Source: Rhizopus arrhizus | Taxonomy: Eukaryota; Mucoromycota; Mucoromycetes; Mucorales; Rhizopodaceae | Assembly: GCA_024220505.1 (NCBI GenBank) | Contig: JAKZZE010000019.1 | Coordinates: forward strand, 682,001-746,000 | Length of the DNA: 64,000 bases | Direction of reading: 5' to 3' | Shown: positions 45,502 to 58,566 of the stretch, piece by piece | Layout: the number at the start of each line of letters is the position of its first letter | Numbering within the stretch: the first letter of the stretch is position 1 | Program-made: the position numbers and the translations under genes | Notes under the pieces: generated by a model | The model's input: the letters and a program-made list of their open reading frames with translations, nothing else | What the model was told of the DNA's origin: nothing | Database searches by the model: none

Positions 45502-48500
45502 TTATAAAACAGTCAGGGATTGCTCTTTAACAAGCCCTGCGTAAACTTTATCCAAAGACAGCAACTCCCAATGTGTGCCTTGCTCCACCACCTTTCCATC
45601 TTTGACAACGCATATGAGATCGGCATTTTGGATAGTTGATAATCGATGTGCAATAGTAATTGTAGTTCTGCCTCCTTGGTCGAGGATGTTATCGATCGCT
45701 TGTTGTACTGCTTTTTCAGAATCACTGTCTAGAGCAGACGTGGCTTCATCCAATAATAGAACCTTCGGTTTACGGATCAATGCACGGGCAATAGCAATCC
45801 TTTGCTTTTGTCCACCAGAAAGCTGTGAACCTTTATCTCCAACACGAGTACCATATCTATCAGGAAGACTAACGATGAATTCATGAATGTTGGCAGCTTT
45901 ACAGGCTTCTTCAATGTCATCTTGGCTGACATGAACACCTTCAATAATACCAAATCGAATATTTTGCTCAATTGACATATCAAACAACGAGGGCTCTTGG
46001 CTTACAAGCGCCATATGACTTCGAAGATTATGCAAAGAGTAGGACTTGGTGTCTATGCCGTCAAGCGAGACCTTTCCATCTGAAGGATCATACCAGCGTT
46101 GAAGCATCCCAATTGTTGTTGATTTACCGCAGCCTGATGGGCCAACAAGAGCAATAGTTTGATTTGCTTTACATTTTAAATTAAATTCACCATCAAAGAT
46201 AGGATTCTCAGGACGAGCAGGGTAACGGAACTTGATGTTTTCGAATCCAATGTCACCTTTCACACCGCCAACCTTGGGCTCAATGCCTTCTAAATCAGAA
46301 TCAATCTTGGGCTGTCGTTCAATCACTTCAAATGACGCAATAGCAGAATATTTGGCTTTTGCAAAACTATAAAAAAAGTAAATGTTAATAACTTGTGCTC
46401 TCCTTTTTTTTTTTTTTTTTTTCACATACGTTGCAGCAAAGGTAGAGCTACGTCCAGCGCTTTCAGCGGTTGTCATGATGATCGTCATACTGGTAAACAT
46501 TTTTTCAAAGTCAATCATTCCATTCATGATTAGTCGAACACCAGCATAAAAAGCAACACAAGATGTATAGATATTGATGCCTTTGTTAAGCGAATATGCA
46601 ATAGAAGATAAATAAGCTTTTCTCATGGCCAATCGATGTGGTCTTTCGGTAGCATGGAAATATCGTTCTTCAAAGTAGGATTGCTTATTCAAGGAGGTAA
46701 CTGTTCGCACTTCACGAATAGCTTCACCAGCCACTTTTCCACTTTGAGCATTTGCTTTTTTGGTAGTATCTTCAAATCCCTTTTGGACACTTCGCTCGTA
46801 AGACGTGGTAATAGTAATAATGGGTGAAAAACAGAGGATGATCAGAGTCAATGCCCAGCTGTATACCATGGAAGTGATTAATCCAAATGCAATCGTAGCA
46901 AACATGGCAGTAACATCACCCCATACTCTGGTCACCATTTCGTTCACATTTCTGGCATCAACAGCTAATGTAGAGATCAAAGAACCAGTATTATTGTCTT
47001 CTTCATCGAAAAATCCAATTTCTTGACGCAGGTAGGAAGCAAAAACCTTGACTCTTAATCGTTTTGTGTAATTTTCACCAGCAATTTCAAAAAGCAAATT
47101 TTGACCACCATAGCCAATAAAAGCAGCAATACCAATGATAACAAAGAGAAAAGCATAAAGATTGGTACCCTCTAGAGGCCCTGAGTTAATAGAATTGCCA
47201 GATACGGTAATGATAATAATAATTTTGGAAAAGAACAGCGCATACACAGGAAAGATACAACCAGCAATAATGGATGCAACAACACCAAGGAAAATCAACC
47301 ACCATTCTTGACGCATATCATAAAGCACTTTCCATACAGGAGCTTTTTGTTTCTTCATCTTTTTTTTTTCTTCCTTTTCTTTCTTGAGCTTAAGATCATA
47401 AGCGTCCAGACTCTCCTTATCAGAATTTTCATAAAAGACGTACTTTTCATCTTTGGATGAGACCATCTTCAAATCATTGATTTTTTCGCTTTCACGAGTG
47501 AGGGTTTTTTGAAGCAATTCTTTTTCTTGTTCAAGAAGGGAATCAGTGCTATCTCCTACCGTTTCATCTTCTTTTTCCTCAGTCTGAATAGTATCAATTG
47601 CTTGTTTTTGTACAAGATCAGCATACACACCATTCATTTTGACCAGTTCCGCATGCGTTCCTTGTTCAACAATATTACCGTGGTCCATAACGACTATAAG
47701 ATCCGCGTTACGTACGGTAGAGAGACGGTGAGCGATGACAACAGTAGTTCGGTTAGCAGCGGCCTTGTCCAATGCCTGTTGTACAAGACGTTCAGATTGA
47801 GTATCCAATGCAGAGGTAGCCTAGTCAACAAAAAAAGGAGGGAAGGTTTAGTTAATGACGACTACTGTCGAGATCTTTTTCTTTTCTTTACCTCGTCCAA
47901 TAGGAGAATCTTGGGGTTTTTCAAAATAGCACGGGCAATAGCAATACGCTGCTTTTGACCACCTGATAACATGCCTCCATGATCACCGACTATAGTATCA
48001 TATCCATGAGGCAATTGTGAGATAAACAGGTGGCAGTTGGCTTCTTTACAGGCCTCAATGATTTTCTCATCCGAAACGTCTTTCAAAGTTCCCATCAAGA
48101 GATTCTGTCGAATGCTCATGTTGAAAAGAACAGGTTCTTGACTGACAATACCGATTTGCTGACGAAGCCATTTGACATTCAGAGTTTTTAAATCATGTCC
48201 ATCGAGAGTCACTTGGCCAGAAATAGGATCATAGAATCTTTGAATTAGCTGAATACTTGTGGATTTTCCAGAACCTGAAGGACCAACAAAAGCGACCGTC
48301 ATACCAGGCTTAACGGTTAATGACAAATCCTTCAAGATGGTCAAATCAGGTCGAGTGGGATATTTGAACATCACATTCTTGAATTCAAGAGCGCCTTGAA
48401 CAGACGCAGGTATGACGCCTTGTTCAGAATCTGGATCAATATCGGGTACGCGATCAATGACTTCATAAACCTTATAGGCTGCACCACAGGCACCAGAGAC

Positions 48501-49502
48501 AGCTGACAAGTTGGTTGGTAGCCGAATGAAAGCCATACATCCCATCATCATAGATAAAAAGACAACCAAAACTGTAGAGCCTGACAGTTTGCTTTCGGTC
48601 ACAAGCTTTGTTCCATACCAAAGAATCAAGGCATAACAAGCAAAGAGAAAGAACATGAAAAAGGCAAAGCCTGCACCTATAGTAATGCCTCTCTTAATAC
48701 CCATCTTTCTTGCTTTATCTAATTCTACTTCATAACGCGCCAACATCCTTTTCTGAAGCGAGAAAGAGTAGATGGTTCTGATGGCATTAAAGGTTTGCTC
48801 TGCTACCGAGCCAGCATCGGCATAAGAATCTTGAGAAAGTTTGATGTATTTTCGCATAAGGTGACTCATAACAATCACAGTTATAGTTAAAACAGGAAGC
48901 ATCGCCAAGGTAAGTATAGCCAACTGCCAACCTTCGATGAATGCAACAATGACACCAGCAGTGAATTGAGCAGCCAAGGTAACGATTAAACCAAATTTTT
49001 CTGAAATGCCATCCTGAATCAGTTGTGTGTCGGTAGCCAACCGGGTATTGAGGGAACCATCCGCAGCCTTGTCGAACCAACCGATATCTTGACGTAGAAC
49101 CGCATGAAGGTAAAGTGATCTAATCCTTCGTGTTTGTCCTTCGCCTGTCATGATCCATAAACAGTTTGATATATAAGCAGACACTAATACCGCAGTACCA
49201 AGATAAGCCATGATATGAATCACAGGAGCAGTAACGTCAAGCAATTGGTCGACGTTTGACAGAGTAGCTGTGAGTTTACTAATAAATCTTCCGTAAATTA
49301 ATATAGAGCATGGCTGAATAGCTCCTGCTGCAATTGAGCATATGCTAGCCAGGAGAATCATCAAACGCTCACTAGATGTTGAGAATCGAAATAGTTGTAG
49401 AATGGAGATGGTGTTTTGCTTTGATTTTTTTGTTGATTTCAATTGATCTTTATTTACACCAACATCTTCATTTTTATTAAGTGTATTCTTCTTTTTAAAC
49501 AT
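45502..49502 (-). CDS. Full-length ABCB (P-glycoprotein/MDR-type) ABC transporter
   Basis: Three exons (49502-47892, 47820-46430, 46366-45502) give 1288 residues in the order TMD1-NBD1-TMD2-NBD2. NBD1 has Walker A GPSGSGKST, the signature LSGGQKQRIAIARA, Walker B ILLLDE split by the first intron from ATSALDTQSER, and the H-loop VVIAHRLSTVRNAD. NBD2 has GPSGCGKST, LSGGQKQRIAIARALIRK, VLLLDEATSALD and ITIAHRLSTIQNAD. TMD1 and TMD2 each have about six helices. Both nucleotide sites look complete, so both should hydrolyse ATP. The family exports hydrophobic compounds or peptides. The second intron (46429-46367) is 63 bp and has no in-frame stop, so reading through it would insert a Lys-rich 21-residue stretch in the TMD2-NBD2 linker; the splice restores AATFAKAKYSAIASFEV. 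Confidence 0.94.
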
Positions 49503-50139
49503 ATTTTTTATGTAAATGCTTTATTTACAGAAAAAAGAAAAATCAAAATAGAAAAAAAAAAAAAAAATCGCAGGTCTTTTTATACAAACATGTATCGTTA
49601 CACACATCATAAAAGCCTTAGTTTTAAAAAAAATAAAAACAAAATAGATGCATATCAATTAAAGCAAGTCGATGCTAATACAATAGCTCATTGTTAGCAT
49701 AGCTTATTTAAATAATTTAATGGCTTCTTTATATACTTTATGAAACTGAAAATAACATTGGAATTGAAAGAAATGACATATCGGCACAACATTTTTCAGT
49801 GGAAAAACGAATCTCCTCGTTTGTGTGTAACATGTATATCATTTTTTTAATTGCCCGACAAAAGTTAGAGTTGGACAATGTTGTGTGAATGTACGGATAA
49901 ATCGTGAAATTGAGATTTACTATTTTAGTAATTTTTTGAATGAGTTTTGCTTATATGAAAATGACGTTCTATTTTACAGCTTTCTATTTTCTGCTATAAA
50001 AAAAATGAAATTGATATGTCATCTAGCTCTAGTCAATTCAGTTAAAAAGTTTTAGTTATATGCTTGGTATACATCCTATTTATTAGAGAATGATTATATA
50101 AATTAATTCCCTGCATTTTGTTTTATTAAAAATGCCTCT
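49503..50139. other. Intergenic, no gene seen
   Basis: 637 bp separating the ABC transporter start (minus) from the stop of the WDR44-like gene (minus). Contains an A run (about 49551-49567) and AT-rich DNA. It must hold the ABC promoter. No CCAAT or drug-response-type element can be named with confidence. Confidence 0.4.
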
Positions 50140-52524
50140 TCAAGTTTTCCACTTTGTAAATATATTTGAAAATACATTTTTGTTTGATTCAGAATTTGGT
50201 TTTTGGATATAGTCATCTTTATCATAAACACCAGAATCCATTCTCCATACTTTAATTGATCCATGCAAATCAGCTGAAACAATAATTTGGCTGTCGGGAT
50301 AATTAAAAAGCTCCTTTTCCTCTAAAAGCGCATCTTCAAGTACAAACTCAGGATTTTGTTGATTTTTGCTTTGATGTGATCGATCAATACTTGCTCTATT
50401 GAATATAGAACGCTGTCGATAATCCCTTTCTGTATCTTCTTCTTTTTCAGTTGTTTCTCTGTATACATAAATAGGTGTGTTGTCAAATATAATATCTCCT
50501 CCTGCCTTTGCTAATAACTGCTTTGTCCTTGTTGGTGCAAATACAGTGGTGGTAACTATATGTTCATGTGCATGGAAACTTTCATCAAGACTCCGTAGTT
50601 TATCAATCACTCTTTTTTCTCCTTTCTTTATCAGCCCTGAAAACCCTCCTAGTGTATCATTATCATCATGATCTTTTTCATGTATGATTCGCATCATTTG
50701 ATCCTTTGTGTTGTGTAGAATGACAGACTTGAGATGATTATCATACAGACTTTGATATGGAAAGTAGGTGACTTGATCTGTACACCACAAATACAAACGT
50801 CCATCTTCTGATCCACACACTATATAACGCCCATCATCACTAATCAAAAGATTTGTTAATTCTTTGTATAGAAAACAATCAAGTTTATAACCTGAATGTA
50901 GCCCTTATTTGCATAGTAGTATTTTCTAATCCTTTGTATTTATATACAAAACTTTTATCCTTCATATTAATCATCCACACTTTAGAATCATTTGTTGTTA
51001 CTAATATCCTATCTTCACCTGGAGGTAAATTTGGCATAGGTTCAATCCCTGTCACTTTCTTTCCATGCTTCCGTCGACGGTCCTTGACGACAATATGAGT
51101 ATGAAACCTAAGGTCTTGGGTCTCGAAAAAGAACACATTTCCGGTATCTGCGCCTGCACATGCTGTTTTTCCATCCATAGTAAATCCTACAGCAGTAATC
51201 ATGTTGTCCTCTGGTACTTCATTCCAAAATGCGACCTTTTTTTCAGTGATACTCCATATCCTAAGTCTGCTATCCATTGAACCTGAGAGAAAATACCTAT
51301 CGTCCTTGAAAAAGAGTGAATTAGGTCAATAGCCTCTCCTTCCTTTAAGACAAGTTATACCTTTGGATGAAATCGTACACTCGTTACGATATCTACATGA
51401 TTGAAAACACATAAACAAATTGCTTGTGTTATATGCCAAAGTCTAAAAAATAAATTGAACATTGGGAATTTTTATAGTAATTTTGAGATTTACCTAACAG
51501 TTTTATCCATTGATCCTGATATAAGAAAGTTATTCTAGAATTACGCAATTTTAATTTTGTTATTCATTAACACTATCTATTACCTTTGACCAACTCAAAT
51601 CCAGTATATCAGCTGTATGCCCTTTATATATTCTTACTGGAGCATCATGAAACACTTTGATGGATGGATCATGAGGAGTTATATCTTGTATATTCATATT
51701 ATCGCTTCTATCCAGATCTCTCAAGACTTTCCAAATTGTTATCACACAGTTTTGACCACCAGCAGCCATATATTTACCATCCTTACTGAATTTTGATACC
51801 CACACAGCACCTATGGGTTGTTTGGCACGTTCAGAGTCTTCATCATTTGTACTGACTGATATACCAGAGGAAGCGTATACTTCAGTTGTATCTACTGCCA
51901 ATGTTTGTGCCAATATAATTCGATGAAATCTTTTATTTGTATTAAGTTTTGTTTTTGTCTAGGAAAGATACAGATTTTAGCTTCTTTAAACATCTGATGC
52001 TATCGACTAAACATCTCTTACCTTCACATAAGGCTTTTTGTGTGGTGGAATACAATTGTTGTGAGGATGAAATTGGTTGTGGATTCCTACTAGTCGGATA
52101 GATCTATCTGGATCAATATTCAATTTTTGTGACACTATATCCAGATTCCCCCAGTCATTTAGTCGACTAAGACGGTTGCTATAGCATCTCCATTAGTTAA
52201 AAGATTTCATATAAATTATAATCATACCTCGTGTCACTCTGTGTATTGGGTTCAACAAGAGTACGATCTTGATTTACAGGATATTTTTTTGAGTACATAA
52301 AATTTGTTGTCAATTCAATTCAGATTACCTTGAAGGTGCGATGGTGTGTTGTTGTTATTATTTGTAATTTTTGATACAGAATTGTTTCTTTTTACTTGTC
52401 TTGGGTTTGGTTGATTGCTTTTAGGAAAACGAGTGTTGGCTGTAATGGGATGGTTAGAAGTGATTTCGAGATTGCACAATGCAACAACAAAGTCATACTT
52501 GCCTTCCTTTTTAACTATATGCAT
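50140..52524 (-). CDS. WDR44/Dgr2-like WD40-repeat protein
   Basis: Eight exons (52524-52329, 52267-52228, 52178-52022, 51958-51584, 51534-51494, 51442-51361, 51304-50892, 50839-50140) give 667 residues. WD40 repeats start with IGAVWVSKFSKDGKYMAAGG and continue with YKGHTADILDLSWSK, FLISGSMDKTVRLWHI, VDIVTSVRFHP, GSMDSRLRIWSITEKKVAFW, TAVGFTMDGKTACAGADTG and ISDDGRYIVCGSEDGRLYLW, ending near IVSADLHGSIKVWRMD. The order and the block KKVTGIEPMPNLPPGEDRIL match animal WDR44 (a Rab11 effector) and yeast Dgr2/YMR102C. The PIxxW-like N-terminal extension of WDR44 is replaced by Asn-rich sequence. Role in vesicle recycling is inferred from the family. Confidence 0.9.
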
Positions 52525-53009
52525 ATACTTGTGTCTATTCGTTTTCTATAATTTTGGTATAAAACTAATAACAATCACGTCAAAAGAAGAAAGAAAGAAA
52601 GAAAAGAGGATCATAATGCGAGGCAATGTCATTTTGTGACACATTCAGTATGAAACTTCTTGGTTTGGTCTTAATTGTAGCCAATCATTTGATACTATTC
52701 GAGTTCATTGTTTTTATTTTTTATTTTTTATAAAAATATTTATGGTCAACTACATTTAAAAGTAACTTTATATCTTGTATCTATCCAATTGATCGACTAT
52801 TGACTCAAATAGTTAAATGGGCAGATCGGAAGCTGGTCCGGTAAATGTTACACAACGTCTTTGAGATTTTCAAACGAATGCATGTACAGTGGGCGCAGTA
52901 TCAAATTACGCTGATTGAAATTCATATTGCGGATATTAAACTTTTAACATGTAAACAATGAATAATTTGCATTTTATAGTCTTCTCAATCAGCGATGGAC
53001 TTTCTTCAT
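52525..53009. other. Intergenic, no gene seen
   Basis: Upstream region of the WDR44-like gene, AT-rich, with an AAAG-type microsatellite at about 52585-52605. No ORF or repeat is convincing. It ends at the remnant transposase described next. Confidence 0.4.
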
Positions 53010-53225
53010 AATTTGCGTTATTGCTAAAGAGGCATTTTATTTAATTATTTAGAAAAAACGTCAATAGAATAATGTATAAAGCTTCTAATGGTACTATAAG
53101 GAATACTATTATGTAACTCAGCAATTCTAGAATACAAATCTTCTTTATCACTGAATTGAGAGTGTCTAACATTTCGTTTAATAAAAGACCAAAATTTTTT
53201 TATAGAATTCAAAAGAAATAAACAT
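53010..53225 (-). pseudogene. Fragment of an IS630/Tc1-type transposase C-terminus
   Basis: On the minus strand a frame reads LNSIKKFWSFIKRNVRHSQ, then DKEDLYSRIAELHNSIPYST and IRSFIHYSIDVFSK before stops. This fits the last part of Tc1/IS630 DDE transposases, where LNPIE-x-FWS carries the third catalytic acid; here the Glu of NPIE is changed (NSIK), so the site is dead. Sequence to higher coordinates is too decayed to follow. It belongs to the same broad family as the relic at 21.3-21.9 kb, though from the other end of the protein. Confidence 0.55.
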
Positions 53226-53649
53226 TGTGGCTTTAAAAGTTATTGCTCAATACTCTGGATAACCATTTACTCTGTAACATTGCAAGTTTAAACAAAGAAA
53301 CTCTGTTTTGCCTTGATATCCGATATAAATGGCAAATGGCTCTATATTCTATCTTTAGTCCTATCCCATCTTTCTATATACGTGCTTTCCCTCAATATTC
53401 ATGAATAGAATCAAGCTTATTATCAATCAATTCTTTTAGACATGATTCAGTTTAGAAATGAGTCTAGCTTTTGAAAATTTTATTTGGTTTGGCTTTTAAG
53501 AGAAGCATTCCTTAGATTGATGTAGTACCCTTTCTTTTGTTCATATTTGTATGTCACAGTATAAACTACTCATGAAAATCACAGGGATTTGCTTCAAGAC
53601 GTATCCAGAATAACAGGAAAAAAGCAATGTGTTAGAAAAAGTAAATCTT
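53226..53649. other. Intergenic, no gene seen
   Basis: Short AT-rich stretch between the transposase fragment and the stop of the RBMS-like gene. May include more decayed transposon sequence; nothing readable. Confidence 0.35.
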
Positions 53650-55224
53650 TTATTGAGCAGCTAAATTCATTTTTTGCTCCACTTCTCCAGCTAAATCTGT
53701 TATTTCATCATTTTCTTTAGGCATAATATCATTGTTATCAGTTGTAGGGGGTTGTACATAATGATGTGATTGGTGAAGATGATGTGCGTATCTATAGTAA
53801 AGAGTAAGAAAATGCATACAATGATATAAACATACTTACTGAGGATGTATCATATGAGGGTGTTCAGTATAATAAGGATGAGAAGGTGCAGGAGCAAATC
53901 CAAGCATTGTTTCTGGAGTGATTGGCATCAAAGGTCTCACAGAGAATCCTGCAAGTGGTTGATGTCTAACAACTCTTCTACGTGTAGATGATTGATTCTT
54001 TAGTTTCTTTTGTGCGGGCGAATCCGCAAATCGTACTTGTAAAGGGGCTGATGAGCCTTCAATAACATAACCATTAAATTTTTCAATTATAGCCGATGCA
54101 GCCTCACGATCAGTCATCCTAGCAAAACCAACACCTCGACTAATACCTGATTGTGGATCTCTCAATATACGACTGGAAATGGTTTGATAAGGTGAGAAGA
54201 GTACTTCAAGTTTCTATATAAAAAGGAGTCAAAAAGTTTAAATGGCCTGAAAAATACAAGTAGTAATAAAGAAAAATACCTCTTCAGTAATATCTAAAGG
54301 TAAATTGGAAATGTAGATGTTTGTTGAAGTTTCATCTTGAAGATGTCGAAGACGCGAGCTAAAAGACTCCTGTCCAACTTTTGCATAAGAAGCTTGGAAT
54401 CCTGATTTGTTTAATCCTTCAATTGCTTCTTCACAATCTTTCTCATTTTCAAACATGGCAAAACCATAGCCTTTACATTCACCTAGCTTTTGATCGATAA
54501 TAGCTTTTGAAGAAGACACGGTACCATACCTAAATAGAAAATGGTTAGCTTTGTATATTCACAAGAAAATATTACGGAATGTTTACGCTTGGCACATTTC
54601 TAAAAAGGCATCGTCAGTTATTGTTGAAGGCAATCCACGAACGTAAATATTATGAGTGTGATACGAATTTATTTCAGGCTCCAAATGCTGGCTTAATTCC
54701 TGATCTTGCTTTGGTCTTCTTTTGTTATTTCTATTAGCGTCTGCAGTGGATATAATATATGGACCTGGAAGGTATTGATGAGGAGGTGATCCAGGAATAT
54801 GTGTTGTATTTAACACGGGTGAAGCTAAGTGGAGCGGAGGAAAAGGCTGAGCTGAGCGAGGAGGAAGCATATAAGCAGTAGGAGGAGATAACATTATTTG
54901 TTGATATTGAAAAGTAGGACTGAAGGGTGGACTAGTTGGGTTCATCGAAGGCGATAATGAAGGTGAGCCTGGATAGCTAGCATAATCAGAATAATACTGA
55001 GCTGAAAATTGTGGGCTGACAGGATAAACATAAGCTAAACTGACAGGCTCACCCGACGCATCATAACCATAAGGTGGGTAGGGTGGAGAAGTAGGAATAG
55101 AATAAGGTTCTGGTGTAGCTTTGGGTGTACTTTGAGCCGACTTTTTATTTTGCTCCTCAATTACTTCTTTACTGTTTATTTTGTCATCTGCAGTAACAGC
55201 ATTGCCTTCTACAGTAGTCATCAA
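53650..55224 (-). CDS. RBMS/MSSP-like protein with two RRM domains
   Basis: Four exons (55224-54587, 54529-54280, 54213-53840, 53791-53650) give 467 residues. A long Pro/Ser/Tyr-rich N-terminus precedes RRM1, with RNP2 HNIYVRGLP and RNP1 CKGYGFAMF. RRM2 has NIYISNLPLDITEE, ISSRILRDPQSGISRGVGFA (containing RNP1 SRGVGFARM) and FNGYVIEG. This arrangement and the sequences YISNLPL and SRILRD are typical of the RBMS (MSSP) group of AU-rich RNA or single-stranded DNA binding proteins. The C-terminus is His/Pro-rich. The gene likely acts in mRNA stability or translation; targets are not visible. Confidence 0.88.
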
Positions 55225-55283
55225 AATAATAATAATAAAAAAAAAAGCTTCTAAATTCTAAGACTTTTTTTTTTTTTAATAAA

Positions 55284-55319
<36 letters not shown>

Positions 55320-55606
55320 AGAAAATGGGTTTGAAGAGAAAGGGAGATATTATGTGCTTGTCGTCATCCGCCGATTTTGTCCTACTTTAATTTTATATAA
55401 CATAAATGCTTATTTATCGTTGTTAGAAATTTAAAACAAATGTCAAAAGAAAGAAGGCCAATATCTTTTTATTCATTGCCTTTTTTTTTTTTTTAATTCG
55501 ATATTATTTTATTTCCATGTGGAAACAAAAAAAATCAAAATATATTAAAAAGATATTTTAAGCGGATCTTTTGAATTTAAATTGCAAAAGTTTAAAATGA
55601 TTCATT
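55225..55606. repeat. RBMS gene 5' flank with a 33-base poly-A tract
   Basis: The tract at about 55285-55317 sits 60-95 bp upstream of the RBMS start codon (minus strand). Read from the gene it is a poly-T leader, as also seen before other genes here. Otherwise AT-rich, ending where LINE copy 2 begins at 55607. Confidence 0.45.
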
Positions 55607-57180
55607 GAAAACTTTATTAAAATGCAGTCTTATATGGACACAGGGTATCATTGTATCTTAATTGCCTAAACTAGTTCAATTTCAATAAAATATAAAGTAA
55701 AAGAAGCCATTTAGGATCAAGGAGAAAAAAAAATACAAAAGAGTGTAGAGGAGTATGTGAAATCAATATTTTCTTTTGTTGATCTAATTAAGAAAAGGGG
55801 AGTCCGGATGAATATTTGAGGGAAGGGAAAGGGGGAGGATTGATGGTGTGGGATAACACCAATATCAGAGGGCAAGCAACAGAAAATAGGTTATACAAAG
55901 GACCAGTTGTGCTTGATCAAATATCGCTTAAATGGCGTTTTTGGAAACTTGTTGAGAATATGTGACGCCGGGTCCTGAACCGAAGAAGGAACGTGGAGCC
56001 GGAGACAATGAACAACGTGTTGCTTAGCCAAGTGGTGAAACTGGCAGTGGGACAGTCGGAGGAACTCTCTAGATAGTCAACCTATACCTCAGCAGATGCA
56101 TCGGCTCTGCTCGATGAGTGTCACAGGAAACCAAAGGATGAGATCAATGTTCAAATTTAGGTGGCCAAAAGAAAGAGGCTCGGAGTATTGACCAGTTGGG
56201 ACCAAAGGAAGGTTTTTGTCGCAGATGAGCCGTTTTGTACTTGTGAACATCGACAGAGATCAGCAGCGTGAGAGGAGAGAGCAAATTACAACACAGAGAA
56301 GTGATGGACAGCTCGAATCGTTGGGGGTACGTAGTATGACTGAAAAAGCGGAAGGAAACGGGACAAGAGGGCGTCATCAGGTAGAGTGAATGAGCAAAGA
56401 ATGAATTTGGCTCGAAGGATATGAAAGTGTTTTTGCCATAGTAGAAACGCATGCAAGATTATGAATTACCTTTGTAGAGGCGGAAGGGCGAAACATCATG
56501 GATGAGCCGTAAAGAACTGTTTTGGGCAGACTCCTATAGCCAATAATGGTAACCAGCGAGGCAAAGGATCGCCAAACCCTATTCCATTTAAGGAAAGGCA
56601 AAAAGCTTGGATAAGCCACTAAAGCTGATTCCGATGAAAGAGATTAGCTGTATGGTCTTATTGGCATTGTCTGTATTATGATGGATGAGATCCAAAGGTC
56701 TGAGTATGCCAGTAGGCTTGGAATGAGATCCCATACAGAAGAAATCATTCTGCTGATTGCACAGTTTGTAGGTGAACATATCGTCTGATGTTGTAAGGAT
56801 TACATACTTGACTGGATTCCATTTACATCCCAGGGAATGGCTATGCTGATGCGATGTGATAATGATGCTTGGGGATGTAACATATTTTAGGGAGACAGAG
56901 CGCTTGAATCCAATGAACCAAGACACTCCCGAAAATTTTCTTGGACAATGTTCAGTGGGGGGGGAGGGACTTCAGGTTGTAATGGATATTTGAGACAATG
57001 TTTTAGTAACTTTCTAAAGATGGAAGTTAGACTAATTGGCCATATTTTCCAGGGTCTGAATGCGATTCTTTATTATAAATTGGTGCAGCCTATGTTATTC
57101 TTCAGTTTTTTGGTATATACGACTATCATCAGCAGACCGAAGAGTGAAAAGAGAATAAGGTGCAATGATGGGCTTAACTG
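55607..57180 (-). mobile_element. LINE-type retrotransposon fragment, copy 2
   Basis: The first 979 bp match copy 1 (25032-26008) almost exactly. This copy extends further toward the 5' end of the element and there shows reverse-transcriptase sequence: after the catalytic region, SHQHSHSLGCKWNPVKYVIL, DLIHHNTDNANKTIQLISFI and GISFSGLSKLFAF, then RVWRSFASLVTIIGYRSLPK. Mucorales LINEs carry very similar stretches (L-G-x-x-W-N-P-x-K-x-V-I, then H-N-T in the thumb). The frame is broken by stops and the N-terminal two thirds, including the YxDD box and endonuclease, are missing or unreadable. The 3' end lacks a long poly-A tail. Right limit approximate. Confidence 0.7.
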
Positions 57181-58566
57181 ATTACAAGCCTTCAATTCAA
57201 ATGTTACTAACCCCCGGTGCTTTTTTTGTTGGCAGAAGCTCAATGGCTGTTTTAACGTCTTTAATTGTGAAAGGAGGATCATCATCAATGGGATGAGAAC
57301 GTGTAGGCAAAAAAATATATATGTTATTCGGTGGTGGTGTTTTACTGAAGATGGTTTCCAGTTGTGAAAATTTATTAATAAATATCTCATCTCATCCTTA
57401 TGCCTATCCTTATGCTCATATATCTTATCCGTACTCTTATTTGACAATAAATAAATACCGCTTATTCATTTGACTCTTTTTTTAATGTATTACTTGTACA
57501 TCAAGAAACATGATCAGATTTTGCGTCGCTATTCAATAATATCATATTTTTGCACTATACAATGTAGAAAAGTGAAATTACTAGTTATAATAATATTTCC
57601 TTTTATTTTCCAACTTACCCTATGATTTAACTACTTTCAACGTTATCAACAGCTATATCAATTAATGACTAAACGTGTTTATTATACCATGCTTTTCTGT
57701 GGATGGTGTTCAGTTTGCCTGGCTCGTGTAGTCTAATATATGAATGTATCATGTGCTTTGTCCATTAAAGACTGTGATGTTTGGTTATATGATAATCCAG
57801 TTCCCAATCTTGTGCTTTAGCTAACTAGTTACGTTGTGTTTTGTAATGTGATGTAGAAAAAATCAGGCCAAGATTATAAAGTGTTTTAGTTTAATGCATT
57901 CTTTTTGGCAAGCTTGTAAAATTTACTTTCAACATTAGAGTAGTGCCGATGTAGATTCCTTGCATTCAGAAAATCTTTCTTGCATATATGACAAGCACAT
58001 TTGAGATGACGGTGTGAAATAGGCATATTATTCTGAATCTATAAAAGCTGTTCATTTTATTGATGATTTATAGCATTTTTTAATGGTATCATTTGAACTT
58101 TTAATCGCATCATTGAGAGGATAACTTCTTCATGTCCTCTGCTGGCTTCTTAGATGCTGTTAACTGTACCTATGTTCTCTTTGTATTCTTGTTACTTAAT
58201 TCTTTTTGTAACATGTTTCAGAGTGTCTTCGTGCCAAGGAATATGAACTAATCACTACCCTGTTCAAAACAAACGCTCATCGTAGGCTTGATTAGTCAAT
58301 GATAAATGATACATAGTTTGTTCGTAAAGCTTAATTGTGCTAATCTGTTCTAATACTATATCCAATTACTTAAAATGAACCAATACAAAACCTTTTTTTA
58401 TATGCATATGTTTTATAGAACTAATGAAAAGCCTTTTTTAGGCATAATAACGACCATGATGATATACACGCAGCATTTTTTCTGTAGTCATTTGAGCAAA
58501 TATAGGCTAAAGTAATCCATAAAGACATAGAGGGTACATAACCGGAATAAGTTATTTTTATTATAT
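57181..58566. other. Intergenic, no gene seen
   Basis: AT-rich. A 124-codon minus frame at 57073-57447 overlaps the LINE edge and has no domain; it may be decayed element sequence. The remainder up to the carboxyltransferase stop at 58567 holds nothing recognisable. Confidence 0.35.

Noticed and set aside
46367..46429. Lys-rich insertion (a run of six lysines) in the ABCB transporter
   Set aside because: It is the translation of an intron with good splice sites; the mature sequence reads AATFAKAKY.
57073..57447. 124-codon minus ORF as a transmembrane protein
   Set aside because: Overlaps the edge of LINE copy 2, has AT-biased composition and no start context or homology that I can name.
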